A DNA stretch of 64,000 nt from CAZHHM01 sp964532225 (lineage in GTDB: Bacteria > Margulisbacteria > WOR-1 > JAKLHX01): contig CAZHHM010000006.1 in assembly GCA_964532225.1 (NCBI GenBank), positions 13,304-77,303 of the forward strand. The letters run 5' to 3'. This document shows positions 25,526 to 33,543 of this stretch, piece after piece. The translations under genes and the position numbers were made by a program. The notes beneath the pieces were generated by a model. That model was not told the origin of the DNA, did no database searches, and saw only the letters and a program-made list of their open reading frames with translations. Every line of letters starts with the position of its first letter. Within the stretch, counting starts at the first letter, position 1.

Positions 25526-26017
25526 ATGATCCCGATGGAAGTCGGGGGACTTGGGTTCGATCCAAGTTCTTTTTCCCCGCTTGTCCTGCTCAAGGACAAG
25601 GATGAGATCAATTTCCTTCCCATATTCATAGGCATTTTCGAGGCTACTGCTATTGTTATGGAACTTCAGGGCATAAAAGCTCCCCGTCCTATGACGCACG
25701 ATCTCTTTAAAGAATTCCTGGACAAGTTCGAGGTCAAGGTGCTTAAAGTGGTCGTTAACGATGTCAAAGAAGGCACCTTCTACGCCACGATGGAGGTTGA
25801 GACCAAGGACCACAAGAAGCTCACTTTTGATTCAAGACCTTCCGATGCTATCGCGCTTGCTGTCAGGGCAAAAGCGCCTATCTATGTCACTGAGGCCGTA
25901 ATGATGCAGGCCAAGCTTGTCAATGCGGAAAAAGACGCCGAAGAGACACAGAAGTTCAAAGATTTCATCGAGAACATGAAGCCCGAGGATTTTACGCAGT
26001 ATTACAAGAAAGACTGA
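25526..26017 (+). CDS. Bifunctional nuclease family protein (BFN/DUF151)
   Basis: The 163-aa protein has the BFN domain, with LPIFIGIFEATAIVMELQG and FDSRPSDAIALAVRAKAPIYV as family hallmarks, plus a short acidic tail. The family was named for a plant protein with DNase and RNase activity; its bacterial role is poorly known. The ATG follows the rplT stop by 1 nt, so it is likely translated from the same mRNA. It is the last plus-strand gene before the tRNA-Val pair. Confidence 0.88.
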   Translation: MIPMEVGGLGFDPSSFSPLVLLKDKDEINFLPIFIGIFEATAIVMELQGIKAPRPMTHDLFKEFLDKFEVKVLKVVVNDVKEGTFYATMEVETKDHKKLTFDSRPSDAIALAVRAKAPIYVTEAVMMQAKLVNAEKDAEETQKFKDFIENMKPEDFTQYYKKD

Positions 26018-26023
26018 CCCCTC

Positions 26024-26133
26024 GCTTACTCACTTCGTTCGTCGCTCGGGGTGACGGCTTGGCTGCAAACAGGATCACTGTCATTGCGAGCGGAGCTGTC
26101 ATTGCGAGGTCGCCGTGGCGACCGAAGCAACAA
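26024..26133 (+). repeat. Intergenic repeat-like hairpin sequences after the BFN gene
   Basis: Two word types are seen. One is an imperfect palindrome, CCCCTCGCTTACTCACTTCG to GTCGCTCGGGG. The other is CATTGCGAG, twice (near 26079 and 26099), ending in GTGGCGACCGAAGCAA. GC-rich elements of the CATTGCGAG...GAAGCAA type recur in many environmental genomes. There is no T-run, so a simple terminator is unlikely. Confidence 0.5.
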
Positions 26134-26205
26134 TGGGCGTGGTAGGGATCGAACCTACGACCTCATCAGTGTGAATGATGCGTTCTACCACTAAACTACA
26201 CGCCC
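26134..26205 (-). tRNA. tRNA-Val (CAC)
   Basis: A 72-nt cloverleaf on the minus strand, with acceptor GGGCGTG/CACGCCC, D-arm TTTAGTGGTAGAA, anticodon loop TTCACAC (anticodon CAC), and T-arm GGTTCGATCC. No CCA is encoded. It is second in a tandem with tRNA-Val (TAC). Confidence 0.95.
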
Positions 26206-26213
26206 GATAATAA

Positions 26214-26305
26214 GAACACAGAACACAGAACACAGAACACGGAGCACAGAACACAGGGATTTGTGCTTTTTCTGGCTGAGCTCTGTGTTCAGTGCTCTGT
26301 TCTCT
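26214..26305. repeat. Heptanucleotide inverted-repeat element A, between two tRNA-Val genes
   Basis: The left arm is six exact heptads (GAACACA three times, GAACACG, GAGCACA, GAACACA; 26214-26255). The right arm (about 26280-26305) is the inverted counterpart in heptads (AGAGAAC, AGAGCAC, TGAACAC, AGAGCTC on the minus strand). As RNA the arms would fold into a long hairpin between the two tRNAs. Confidence 0.75.
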
Positions 26306-26309
26306 AAAC

Positions 26310-26381
26310 TGGGCGCGGTAGGGATCGAACCTACGACCTTCTCGGTGTAAACGAGACATTCTACCACTAAACTACGCGCCC
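26310..26381 (-). tRNA. tRNA-Val (TAC)
   Basis: A 72-nt cloverleaf on the minus strand, with acceptor GGGCGCG/CGCGCCC, anticodon stem TCTCG/CGAGA around loop TTTACAC (anticodon TAC), and T-arm GGTTCGATCC. No CCA is encoded. A TATAAT box about 12 nt upstream probably drives both tRNA-Val genes. Confidence 0.95.
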
Positions 26382-26416
26382 TTATATCGACATTATAACA
26401 AATACTACGGTCCAGA

Positions 26417-26444
26417 AAAAAACCCCCCGGATTCCGAGGGGTTT
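26417..26444 (-). terminator. Rho-independent terminator of the RRM gene
   Basis: On the minus strand AACCCCTCGG, loop AAT, CCGGGGGGTT gives a 10-bp stem, followed by a T-run. It lies between the RRM gene and the tRNA-Val promoter. A T-rich stretch on the other side could let it work in both directions. Confidence 0.8.
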
Positions 26445-26474
26445 AAAAATTTTTAAGGTGTTTTTATGCTAGGT

Positions 26475-26744
26475 TTAGAACTGCCTGCGGCCACCTTCGG
26501 ACTTCGGCTTCGCTTCGTTAATGGTGAGCTCCCTGTCGTTCCATTTATAGCCTTTCATGGCTGAAATGGCTTTATCGGCATCGGCATCATCCATATCAAC
26601 GAATCCGAATCCTCTTGACCTGCCTGACAGTTTATCGGTTACGACCCTTGCTGAAATGACTGAACCGAACTGGGAGAATTTCTCCTGAAGATCGGCGTCT
26701 GCCACTGACCAGGGAAGGTTACCGACGAATATCGTCTTGGCCAT
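26475..26744 (-). CDS. Single-RRM RNA-binding protein
   Basis: The 89-aa protein is one RNA recognition motif with both RNP signatures: RNP2 IFVGNLPW (residues 4-11) and RNP1 RGFGFVDM. A short basic/glycine tail follows (EGGRRQF). Such small RRM proteins are abundant in Cyanobacteria, where several are cold-induced. A good ribosome binding site (AAGGAGT) precedes the ATG. The likely promoter lies about 160 nt upstream, giving a long leader, which in cold-shock genes is often regulatory. A terminator follows the gene. Confidence 0.92.
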   Translation of the reverse strand: MAKTIFVGNLPWSVADADLQEKFSQFGSVISARVVTDKLSGRSRGFGFVDMDDADADKAISAMKGYKWNDRELTINEAKPKSEGGRRQF

Positions 26745-26895
26745 CTTATCGGACTCCTTAAAACATTTTTCTGTTGCTTAATGGCGTCAATCTAAACCGA
26801 GCATAATTCTGCCGGACATAGACCAAGCAGGTTTGCCAACAGTCTGGCTTCCCGCCATGCGCGAACATCCGTCCATTAAACCTCGACCTTTACCA
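26745..26895 (-). promoter_or_regulatory. Long 5' leader of the RRM gene
   Basis: About 150 nt separate the predicted transcription start (downstream of TATAAT at 26907-26902) from the ATG, unlike most genes here, which have almost no leader. No known riboswitch was recognised. Confidence 0.4.
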
Positions 26896-26900
26896 TAAAG

Positions 26901-26931
26901 AATTATAGCATAGAAAGTGCATGCTATAATT
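26901..26931. promoter_or_regulatory. Palindromic divergent promoter between the RRM gene and yqeY
   Basis: AATTATAGCAT and ATGCTATAATT form a perfect 11-bp inverted repeat with a 9-nt spacer. Each arm carries a TATAAT box, one per strand (minus 26902-26907, plus 26925-26930). The plus-strand box is 9 nt before the yqeY start. Confidence 0.65.
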
Positions 26932-26939
26932 CGATTAGC

Positions 26940-27371
26940 ATGTTATTCGAAACGATCAACAAAGATCTCACGGCCGCCATGAAGGCAAAGGACTCGGTCC
27001 GGCTAGGCGTGCTGAGGATGATGAAGTCCAAGGTGCTCAATGTGAACGCCCGGGGCGACCTTCCTGACGCGGAGATCATAAAGATACTTCAGGCATACTC
27101 AAAAGCGCTGAAGGAATCGGCCGAGATAATGGCCCAGCACGGGAAGTCAGAGGACGCGGATATCATAAAGAAGGAACTTTCTATCATTTCGGAATATCTT
27201 CCCAAGATGCTTGATGAAGAAGCCACAAAAACACTGGTCAAAGAAACGGCCGCACAGCTGAATATCACCTCCCCCAAACAGATGGGCCTCATAATGAAAG
27301 AAATAATGGGCAAAAGGAACGACGTTGACGGCAGCCTTGTCAGAAAGATCGCCTCGGAGATCCTCCAATAG
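26940..27371 (+). CDS. GatB/YqeY domain protein
   Basis: The 143-aa protein is a stand-alone YqeY, related to the tRNA-binding tail of GatB: MLFETINKDLTAAMKAKDSVRLGVLRMM at the start (written in parts: MLFETINKDLTAAMK, AKDSVRLGVLRMM), then SIISEYLPKML and MGLIMKEIMGK. Its precise role is unknown; it may help tRNA amidation. The start follows TATAAT by 9 nt without a Shine-Dalgarno. Its stop overlaps the possible ATA start of rlmN (ATAG). Confidence 0.9.
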   Translation: MLFETINKDLTAAMKAKDSVRLGVLRMMKSKVLNVNARGDLPDAEIIKILQAYSKALKESAEIMAQHGKSEDADIIKKELSIISEYLPKMLDEEATKTLVKETAAQLNITSPKQMGLIMKEIMGKRNDVDGSLVRKIASEILQ

Positions 27372-27409
27372 ACACAAAGACCATACTTACCGGGCTTGAT
27401 GTCGGGGAA

Positions 27410-28396
27410 ATGAAAGAGCTTTTCCTTTCTTTATCTCTTGAGCCTTTCCGCGCGAAACAGGTCCTCTCGTGGATCTACAAAAAAGGGGCGACGGGATTTG
27501 AAGAGATGACCGATCTTTCAAAGCCGGCAAGGGCCCTTTTATCCGAAAAAGCCGAGGTTCTGGCCGCTCTTCCGAAAATGACCGAGAGGTCCAGGGAGAG
27601 AGGGACGGTCAAGACCGTTTTCAAGGCGCCGGACGGAGCTATGTTCGAAGCGGTGAAGATAAAGTCCTCCGAAAGGACCACTATATGCGTTTCTTCTCAG
27701 GCGGGCTGCGCCATGAAGTGCAAATTCTGCGCCACAGGCAAAGGCGGCTACGGAAGGAACCTCTCCACCGGCGAGATACTTGAACAGGCGCTCCATTTTT
27801 CAAGAAAAGAAGAGGTCTCTAACATCGTGTTCATGGGGATGGGGGAGCCGTTCCTTAACTATACCGCGGTCATGAAGGCGCTGCGTATCATCAACTCAAA
27901 GGACGGGATGGGGATGGGGGCCAGAAGGCTTACCGTATCCACCTGCGGGCTTCCGGAATATATAAGGAAGTTCGCCGCAGAGGAGATCGAGGTGAACCTT
28001 TCCGTATCGCTGAACGCCCCGAACGATGCCGCAAGGAACAAGATAATGCCGATCAACAGGAAATACCCTGTCTATGAGGTCCTGAAGGCGGTGAAGTATT
28101 ACATCCAAAGGACGAACAGAAGGGTCACTTTTGAGTATGTATTGATCAAAGGGCTGAACGATACGATCAAGGACGCAAAAGAACTGGCATCGCTGTTGTC
28201 CGGCATGCTGTGCCATGTCAACCTTATACCTTTCAATATAGTCCCCGGGACCGGATTTGAGCCGTCTTCCGAAGAACGGATGACACTGTTCCAGCAGCTG
28301 TTGGTCAGGTCCGGCGTAAATGCTACAATAAGGAAGAGCAAGGGGTCTGACATCAAGGCAGCTTGCGGCCAGTTGGTCTCCTCTGTCGGCAGATAA
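27410..28396 (+). CDS. rlmN: 23S rRNA/tRNA adenine-C2 methyltransferase RlmN (start may be ATA at 27368)
   Basis: RlmN is a radical-SAM enzyme that methylates A2503 of 23S rRNA and A37 of some tRNAs. The [4Fe-4S] motif CAMKCKFCATG is intact, as are the GMGEP motif and the conserved Cys near the C-terminus (IKAACGQL). From the ATG at 27410 the protein has 328 aa, but conserved N-terminal residues (LTGLDVGEMKELF, like LLDL...MREFF in E. coli) lie upstream in frame. No ATG, GTG or TTG exists there. ATA at 27368, 8 nt after GGAG and overlapping the yqeY stop, would give 342 aa and restore the family length. Confidence 0.93.
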   Translation: MKELFLSLSLEPFRAKQVLSWIYKKGATGFEEMTDLSKPARALLSEKAEVLAALPKMTERSRERGTVKTVFKAPDGAMFEAVKIKSSERTTICVSSQAGCAMKCKFCATGKGGYGRNLSTGEILEQALHFSRKEEVSNIVFMGMGEPFLNYTAVMKALRIINSKDGMGMGARRLTVSTCGLPEYIRKFAAEEIEVNLSVSLNAPNDAARNKIMPINRKYPVYEVLKAVKYYIQRTNRRVTFEYVLIKGLNDTIKDAKELASLLSGMLCHVNLIPFNIVPGTGFEPSSEERMTLFQQLLVRSGVNATIRKSKGSDIKAACGQLVSSVGR

Positions 28397-28409
28397 CACC
28401 CCGGTTTAC

Positions 28410-28482
<73 letters not shown>

Positions 28483-28505
28483 TTTATAAGCGCTTCTTGC
28501 GGCGC

Positions 28506-28534
28506 TTGACGCTGGTATAGGGGTATACTATAAT
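28506..28534 (+). promoter_or_regulatory. tuf promoter
   Basis: TTGACG (28506-28511), 17-nt spacer, TATAAT (28529-28534). Unlike most genes here it is followed by a leader with a strong AAGGAGG site before the ATG at 28571. Confidence 0.75.
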
Positions 28535-28570
28535 TTACTTTATCGCAAGAAAAACCAAGGAGGATTGAAA

Positions 28571-29764
28571 ATGGCTAGAGAAAAGTTCGAGAGGAAGAAA
28601 CCGCACGTAAACGTAGGAACGATAGGTCACGTCGACCACGGTAAGACAACGCTTACCTCGGCGATCACAAAGACGCTGGCCGCGAAAGGCATGGCAAAGG
28701 CCAAGGCTTTCGATGAGATCGACAGCGCACCGGAAGAAAAGGCACGCGGTATCACTATCGCTATCGCCCACGTCGAGTATGAGACCGAAAAGAGGCATTA
28801 TGCCCACATCGACTGCCCTGGACACGCTGACTATGTTAAGAACATGGTCATCGGCGCGGCACAGATGGACGGCGCGATACTCGTTGTAAGCGCAGCGGAC
28901 GGCCCTATGCCACAGACCAGGGAACACATCCTCCTTGCGAGACAGGTAAACGTTCCTAAGATAGTGGTATTCCTCAACAAAGTAGATATGGTCGACGATC
29001 CTGAGCTCATCGACCTTGTTGAAGTGGAGATAAGAGAGCTCCTTAAGAAATACCAGTTCCCAGGCGACGAGATCCCGATCGTGAGAGGCTCAGCCCTTAA
29101 GGCCGGCGAATCCAACAATCCAGACAGCCCGGAATGCAAGTGCATATTCGACCTTATGAACGCGCTTGACTCTTATATCCCTGAACCGAAGAGAGACCTC
29201 GACAAACCGTTCCTTATGCCGATCGAGGACGTGTTCTCGATCACCGGCAGGGGCACTGTAGGCACAGGCAGGATCACAAGGGGCAAGGTAAAGGTAGGCG
29301 AAGAGGTCGAGATCGTGGGTCTCGGCAGCCACAAAAAGGCAGTTGTTACCGGCGTTGAGATGTTCAGGAAAACTCTGGACGAAGGTCTTGCAGGCGACAA
29401 CGTCGGGCTTCTTCTCAGAGGCGTTGAAAAAGAAGATCTCCAGAGGGGCCAGGTGCTTGCAAAGACCGGTTCCATCCATCCGCACAAGAAGTTCGAAGCA
29501 CAGGTCTACGTGCTAGGCAAGGACGAGGGCGGAAGGCATACCCCGTTCTTCCCGGGATACAGGCCTCAGTTCTACATCAACACGACCGACGTTACCGGCG
29601 AGATCAAGCTTCCGGACAAGGTAGAGATGGTCATGCCGGGCGATAACATCCTCATGACCGTTGAGCTTATAACCGATGTCGCGGTGGAAGAAGGAATCAG
29701 GTTCGCTATCAGGGAAGGCGGACATACGGTAGGGGCCGGAGCGGTAGTAAAGATCCTCGAGTGA
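28571..29764 (+). CDS. tuf: Translation elongation factor Tu
   Basis: EF-Tu delivers aminoacyl-tRNA to the ribosome. The 397-aa protein begins MAREKFERKKPHVNVGTIGH and has the G-motifs GHVDHGKTT, DCPGH and NKVD, and the C-terminal MPGDNILMTVELI. The ATG at 28571 has AAGGAGG upstream; an in-frame TTG at 28565 is inside that spacing and is rejected. It is monocistronic, with its own promoter and a strong terminator. Codon use is visibly biased, as expected for high expression. Confidence 0.98.
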   Translation: MAREKFERKKPHVNVGTIGHVDHGKTTLTSAITKTLAAKGMAKAKAFDEIDSAPEEKARGITIAIAHVEYETEKRHYAHIDCPGHADYVKNMVIGAAQMDGAILVVSAADGPMPQTREHILLARQVNVPKIVVFLNKVDMVDDPELIDLVEVEIRELLKKYQFPGDEIPIVRGSALKAGESNNPDSPECKCIFDLMNALDSYIPEPKRDLDKPFLMPIEDVFSITGRGTVGTGRITRGKVKVGEEVEIVGLGSHKKAVVTGVEMFRKTLDEGLAGDNVGLLLRGVEKEDLQRGQVLAKTGSIHPHKKFEAQVYVLGKDEGGRHTPFFPGYRPQFYINTTDVTGEIKLPDKVEMVMPGDNILMTVELITDVAVEEGIRFAIREGGHTVGAGAVVKILE

Positions 29765-29791
29765 GCTGAAGGCCCGAAATAAGGTTTTGAA

Positions 29792-29822
29792 AAGCCTCCG
29801 CCGGTGCGGGGGCTTTTTTTTG
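29792..29822 (+). terminator. tuf terminator
   Basis: AAGCCTCCGC, loop CGGT, GCGGGGGCTT, then a run of T. The following VanW gene begins only a few bases later, so it depends on read-through or an unseen promoter. Confidence 0.88.
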
Positions 29823-29830
29823 GAGAAAGA

Positions 29831-31213
29831 ATGAGGAACAGAAGGATACTAAGGTTCACTATAGCGTTCATTGCGGTCGTGCTCGCGGGCGTCCTGGCGG
29901 GGGTGATCGTAGGGGACAAGGTGTATCTTAACGAGGTCATCCCTAAGGGGTCGCACATTGGCAGGATAAATGTCGGCGGAAAGACCCTGCAGAAGGCAAT
30001 GGACATTATTTCTACAATGGATGCCGATGCTGTTGTGACCGAATCACTTTCTTTTGTCTATCAGCAGGGAGATGAATTCCCCATAAGATATGAGTTCAAG
30101 CCTTCCCAGGCCGGAATAGTTATCGACATCAACAGGACCATCGAGAACGCGGGTCACGCGTTCACAAGAAAGAACCTGCTTGAGAGGCTGCTGCTTTCTT
30201 TTAAAAAGAAGAAGCCCAGGATCAATCCTGCGCTGAAGGTCGGGAATGACGACAAGTTAAAAGTATTCATGGCACAGCTTGCCGAATATATCGATTCCGA
30301 CCCTGTTGATGCGAGGTTCGTCATCGTCCCGATGGGTGACGGAAAGAAAAAAAAGCATCAGGTGGTGGCGAGCAAGGACCAGGAAGGACGCGTTATCGAC
30401 AGGGACAGATCCATGGACTCCCTAAAACGCACGCTTGAAGAAGGCAAACAGCAGACAAAACTCATTGTTATTACCAAAGCTCCGGCGGTAACGAGAAAGA
30501 TGCTCCTTCAGATCCCGGATCCGGAGGTCATCGGCAGCTATACCACCTATTACGGTAACCATGACAGCCCGAACCGCATACACAATATTTATCTTGTCGC
30601 GTCCTTTATCGACAATACATATATTCCTTCTGGAGAGGTGTTCTCGCTGTTAAAGCCTGTTGGAGAGTTCACCGGTGAGAGAGGGTTTAAAGAAGCATAC
30701 GTCATCATAGGGGACGAGCTTGTTCCCGAGTACGGAGGCGGAACATGTCAGATCGCGACCACTTTGTACAACACGGTGATGATGGCGGATATTGAGGTTC
30801 TCCGCAGGGCCAATCACGGGATGTACTTTGCCATTTATCCGCTCGGACGCGACGCAGCTGTCTATCCGCCTTATACGGACTTCAGGTTCAGGAACGATAC
30901 GGGATATCCCGTGGTCATACAGGCGGTTCCTTTCAGGCGCGGATTGACGATAAAGATCATCGGGCAAAGAACCGGGAAAACGGTAACGTTCACTTATCCT
31001 AAAAGGACCGTGGTGCCGACAAGGATAACCACGTTTGAGGTCGGATCTGACACACCGGTCACAAAAACTATAATGGGTCCGGGTTTCAGGACCGAGGTGG
31101 TACGCACGGTCAAGCTTAACGGCAAGATAATTAAAAAGGAAAAGATAAAGAGCTACTACAAGATGCACGGCGACAACGAGAACGTAAAGATCCGAAGAAA
31201 AGAACCGAGATAA
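29831..31213 (+). CDS. VanW family exported protein
   Basis: The 460-aa protein has an N-terminal membrane anchor or signal (FTIAFIAVVLAGVLAGVIVG, residues about 8-27), a putative peptidoglycan-binding-4 type region in the first half, and a VanW domain around residues 255-370 (FSLLKPVGEFTGERGFKEAY, PEYGGGTCQIATTLYNTV). VanW proteins are cell-wall associated; the name comes from vancomycin clusters, but most, like this one, have no resistance context. The start at 29831 is set by GGAGAAAGA just upstream. It follows the tuf terminator directly. Confidence 0.85.
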   Translation: MRNRRILRFTIAFIAVVLAGVLAGVIVGDKVYLNEVIPKGSHIGRINVGGKTLQKAMDIISTMDADAVVTESLSFVYQQGDEFPIRYEFKPSQAGIVIDINRTIENAGHAFTRKNLLERLLLSFKKKKPRINPALKVGNDDKLKVFMAQLAEYIDSDPVDARFVIVPMGDGKKKKHQVVASKDQEGRVIDRDRSMDSLKRTLEEGKQQTKLIVITKAPAVTRKMLLQIPDPEVIGSYTTYYGNHDSPNRIHNIYLVASFIDNTYIPSGEVFSLLKPVGEFTGERGFKEAYVIIGDELVPEYGGGTCQIATTLYNTVMMADIEVLRRANHGMYFAIYPLGRDAAVYPPYTDFRFRNDTGYPVVIQAVPFRRGLTIKIIGQRTGKTVTFTYPKRTVVPTRITTFEVGSDTPVTKTIMGPGFRTEVVRTVKLNGKIIKKEKIKSYYKMHGDNENVKIRRKEPR

Positions 31214-31216
31214 CAG

Positions 31217-31336
31217 GTCAAAAGTCAAAAGGCAAAAAATCAAAGGTTCAAGTCAAAAGTGATAAAAATTGCCGATCCTCCGGAACTTAACACATGTAAC
31301 TTTTACTTTTGCCTTTTGACCTTTGCCTTTTGACTT
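31217..31336. repeat. Heptanucleotide inverted-repeat element B, upstream of hisC
   Basis: The left arm (31217-31258) is six heptads: GTCAAAA, GTCAAAA, GGCAAAA, AATCAAA, GGTTCAA, GTCAAAA. The right arm (31301-31336) is the inverted counterpart; on the minus strand GTCAAAA, GGCAAAG, GTCAAAA, GGCAAAA. The arms could form a long hairpin. The right arm contains TTGACC, which serves as the likely hisC -35 box. Confidence 0.78.
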
Positions 31337-31345
31337 AGGTATAAT
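31316..31345 (+). promoter_or_regulatory. hisC operon promoter built on repeat element B, leaderless
   Basis: TTGACC (31316-31321, inside the repeat), 18-nt spacer, TATAAT (31340-31345), then 6 nt to the hisC ATG. No ribosome binding site fits. Confidence 0.65.
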
Positions 31346-31351
31346 CTATCC

Positions 31352-32446
31352 ATGAAAGATGCGACGCCAAGAGATGCCATTAGTTCTCTTCCCGAATATA
31401 TCCCGGGCAGGCAAGCTGATGAGGTGATCAAGGAGTTCGGACTGAAAGAGGTCATAAAGCTCGCTTCAAACGAGAATCCCTTCGGTCCGTCGCCTAAAGC
31501 CGTAAAGGCAGCCGAGGCCTCCCTTGCAAGTTCGAACATATATCCCGACCAGAACCACATACTTCTGAAAGAAGGACTGGCCAAGGCATGGGGCCTTGAA
31601 AAAGAGAACTTCATAATTGGGAACGGCTCGGACGAGATAATGCTGCTTGCCTCGGCCGTTTATATGGGGGCCGGACAGGAAGCAGTAATTTCAAGGAACA
31701 CTTTCAGCGTTTATGACTTCTCGGTAAAGTTAATGGACGGCACAGTCAAATATGTGGACCTCAAAGGCTCAAAGTACGATGCTGATGCGATCATAGGCGC
31801 TGTTTCAAAAGATACAAAGCTTGTGTTCATATGCAACCCGAACAATCCTACCGGGACATATCTTACTCGCAAAGAAATGGATAGACTGATGTCTGAAGTG
31901 CCCGCTTCCGCTGTGGTCGTAATAGATGAGGCATACGGAGATTTCGCTGATTCGGAGGACTTTCCGAAAGGGATCGACTATGTAAGGAACGGGCTCCTTA
32001 ACGTGCTTGTTCTCAGGACTTTCTCTAAGATCTACGGGATCGCGGGGCTTAGGGTGGGGTACGGGGTCGCGTCAAAACAGGTCATCAAGAACCTGTCCAC
32101 GGCAAAGCTGCCGTTCAACGTGAACAGGACCGGGCAGGCCGCGGCCTTGGCTGCTCTGGAAGATAAGGATTTCTTCACCAAGAGCTACATGAACAATATC
32201 GAGCAGAAAGAGAAGCTGTATTCCGGGCTGTCGGAAATGGGTCTGGACTTTAAAAAAAGCCAGGCCAATTTTATATATATTGACCTTAAAAGGGATGCGG
32301 ATGAGATCTTCATAGGTCTTATGAAGAAAGGTGTCATTGTCCGGCCTCTTGCTTCTTTCGGGCTTAAGAACGGGATAAGGGTCTCGGTGGGTACTCCTTA
32401 CCAGAATGAAAGATTCCTCGCAGCTTTGAAAGAAGTCCTGTCCTGA
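31352..32446 (+). CDS. hisC: Histidinol-phosphate aminotransferase
   Basis: HisC is a class-I/II PLP aminotransferase of histidine synthesis. The 364-aa protein has CNPNNPTGTYL, VIDEAYGDF, and the PLP lysine in RTFSKIYGIAGLRVGYG. It begins SLPEYIPGRQADEVIKEFG, the usual HisC N-terminus. Related enzymes can act on other aromatic or imidazole substrates. It heads an operon with the glycine cleavage genes gcvT (1-nt overlap), gcvH and gcvPA, which is an unusual pairing with histidine synthesis. No other his gene is in the window. Confidence 0.9.
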   Translation: MKDATPRDAISSLPEYIPGRQADEVIKEFGLKEVIKLASNENPFGPSPKAVKAAEASLASSNIYPDQNHILLKEGLAKAWGLEKENFIIGNGSDEIMLLASAVYMGAGQEAVISRNTFSVYDFSVKLMDGTVKYVDLKGSKYDADAIIGAVSKDTKLVFICNPNNPTGTYLTRKEMDRLMSEVPASAVVVIDEAYGDFADSEDFPKGIDYVRNGLLNVLVLRTFSKIYGIAGLRVGYGVASKQVIKNLSTAKLPFNVNRTGQAAALAALEDKDFFTKSYMNNIEQKEKLYSGLSEMGLDFKKSQANFIYIDLKRDADEIFIGLMKKGVIVRPLASFGLKNGIRVSVGTPYQNERFLAALKEVLS

Positions 32447-33519
32447 TGAACAAAACCCCTTTTTTTGACCTGCACTCAAAGGCAGGTGCAAGGATGGTCG
32501 AGTTCGCGTCATGGCAGCTGCCTGTCCAGTATTCCGGCATAAAAGAAGAACACAATGCCGTAAGGCAAAGCGCAGGGCTCTTTGATATCGGTCATATGGG
32601 GCAGATCGAGACCGACAATGAAGAGGCCGTTCAAAGTCTTACCACCAACGATATCTCAAATATCCCCGAAGGCAAAGCCCAATACACTTTCATGTGCGAA
32701 GACGACGGGGGCATCGTGGACGACCTCATTATCTACAGGATGAACGGCCGGCTTATGATAGTGTCCAACGGCGCGAATTCCTTAAATGTCTACGAGCGCG
32801 TGCGCGAAGCCGCACCTGACGCCAGACTGTTTTACGGCGAAAGGACCGCGGTCGCTCTGCAGGGTCCGGACGCGCAGAAAGTACTTTCAAGGATCACTGA
32901 CCATGACCTTGGCCTGCTCAAGTTCAGGAACATTGCGGAGATAAAGGTATCGGGCAAGACATGTCTTGTTTCAAGGTCCGGATACAGCGGCGAGGACGGG
33001 TTCGAGCTGTTCCTCAAGGAGGAGCACGGACCTATGGTCTGGACGGCTCTTCTGGAGAACGGAGCCGTAGCCTGCGGGCTTGGGGCCAGGGATACGCTCA
33101 GGATAGAGGCGGGGCTGCCGCTTTACGGACATGAACTTACGCTTGATACTACACCTGTCGAAGCAGGGTTCGCCAGGTTCGTAGCTCCAGGGAAGGGAAG
33201 CTTCAAAGGCTCTGCGGCCTTGTCCGCGCAGATCTCCGGAGGGATAACAAAGAAGCTTTTCGGGTTCAAAGTAGACGGTAAAGGCATTCCAAGGCAAGGA
33301 TACCAGCTAAAGGAAGGCAGCAGGCAATGCGGCTATGTTACAAGCGGGACACTGTCACCTACGCTGGGGATCCCGATCGGCCTAGGATACAAGACCTTTT
33401 CCGCAAAAACGGAGGCCGGGACAGAAGTAACGGCTGACGGGATGACCGTTGATATCAGGGGGACCGAATACCCGCTTGTCCGGTCGGGATTGCCGTTTTA
33501 TAAGCGGAAAAAATTGTGA
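32446..33519 (+). CDS. gcvT: Glycine cleavage system T protein (aminomethyltransferase)
   Basis: GcvT transfers the methylene group from aminomethyl-lipoyl-GcvH to tetrahydrofolate and releases ammonia. The 357-aa protein begins NKTPFFDLHSKAGARMVEFA and contains FDIGHMGQIE and ARDTLRIEAGLPLYGHEL, conserved folate-binding motifs. Its ATG overlaps the hisC stop (TGATG). Confidence 0.95.
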   Translation: MNKTPFFDLHSKAGARMVEFASWQLPVQYSGIKEEHNAVRQSAGLFDIGHMGQIETDNEEAVQSLTTNDISNIPEGKAQYTFMCEDDGGIVDDLIIYRMNGRLMIVSNGANSLNVYERVREAAPDARLFYGERTAVALQGPDAQKVLSRITDHDLGLLKFRNIAEIKVSGKTCLVSRSGYSGEDGFELFLKEEHGPMVWTALLENGAVACGLGARDTLRIEAGLPLYGHELTLDTTPVEAGFARFVAPGKGSFKGSAALSAQISGGITKKLFGFKVDGKGIPRQGYQLKEGSRQCGYVTSGTLSPTLGIPIGLGYKTFSAKTEAGTEVTADGMTVDIRGTEYPLVRSGLPFYKRKKL

Positions 33520-33543
33520 TAAAATCATAGCAAGGCGAAAAAC

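Noticed and set aside
26214..26305. Possible CRISPR array in the heptad arrays
   Set aside because: Units are 7-8 nt without spacers and form inverted arms. No cas gene is present in the window.
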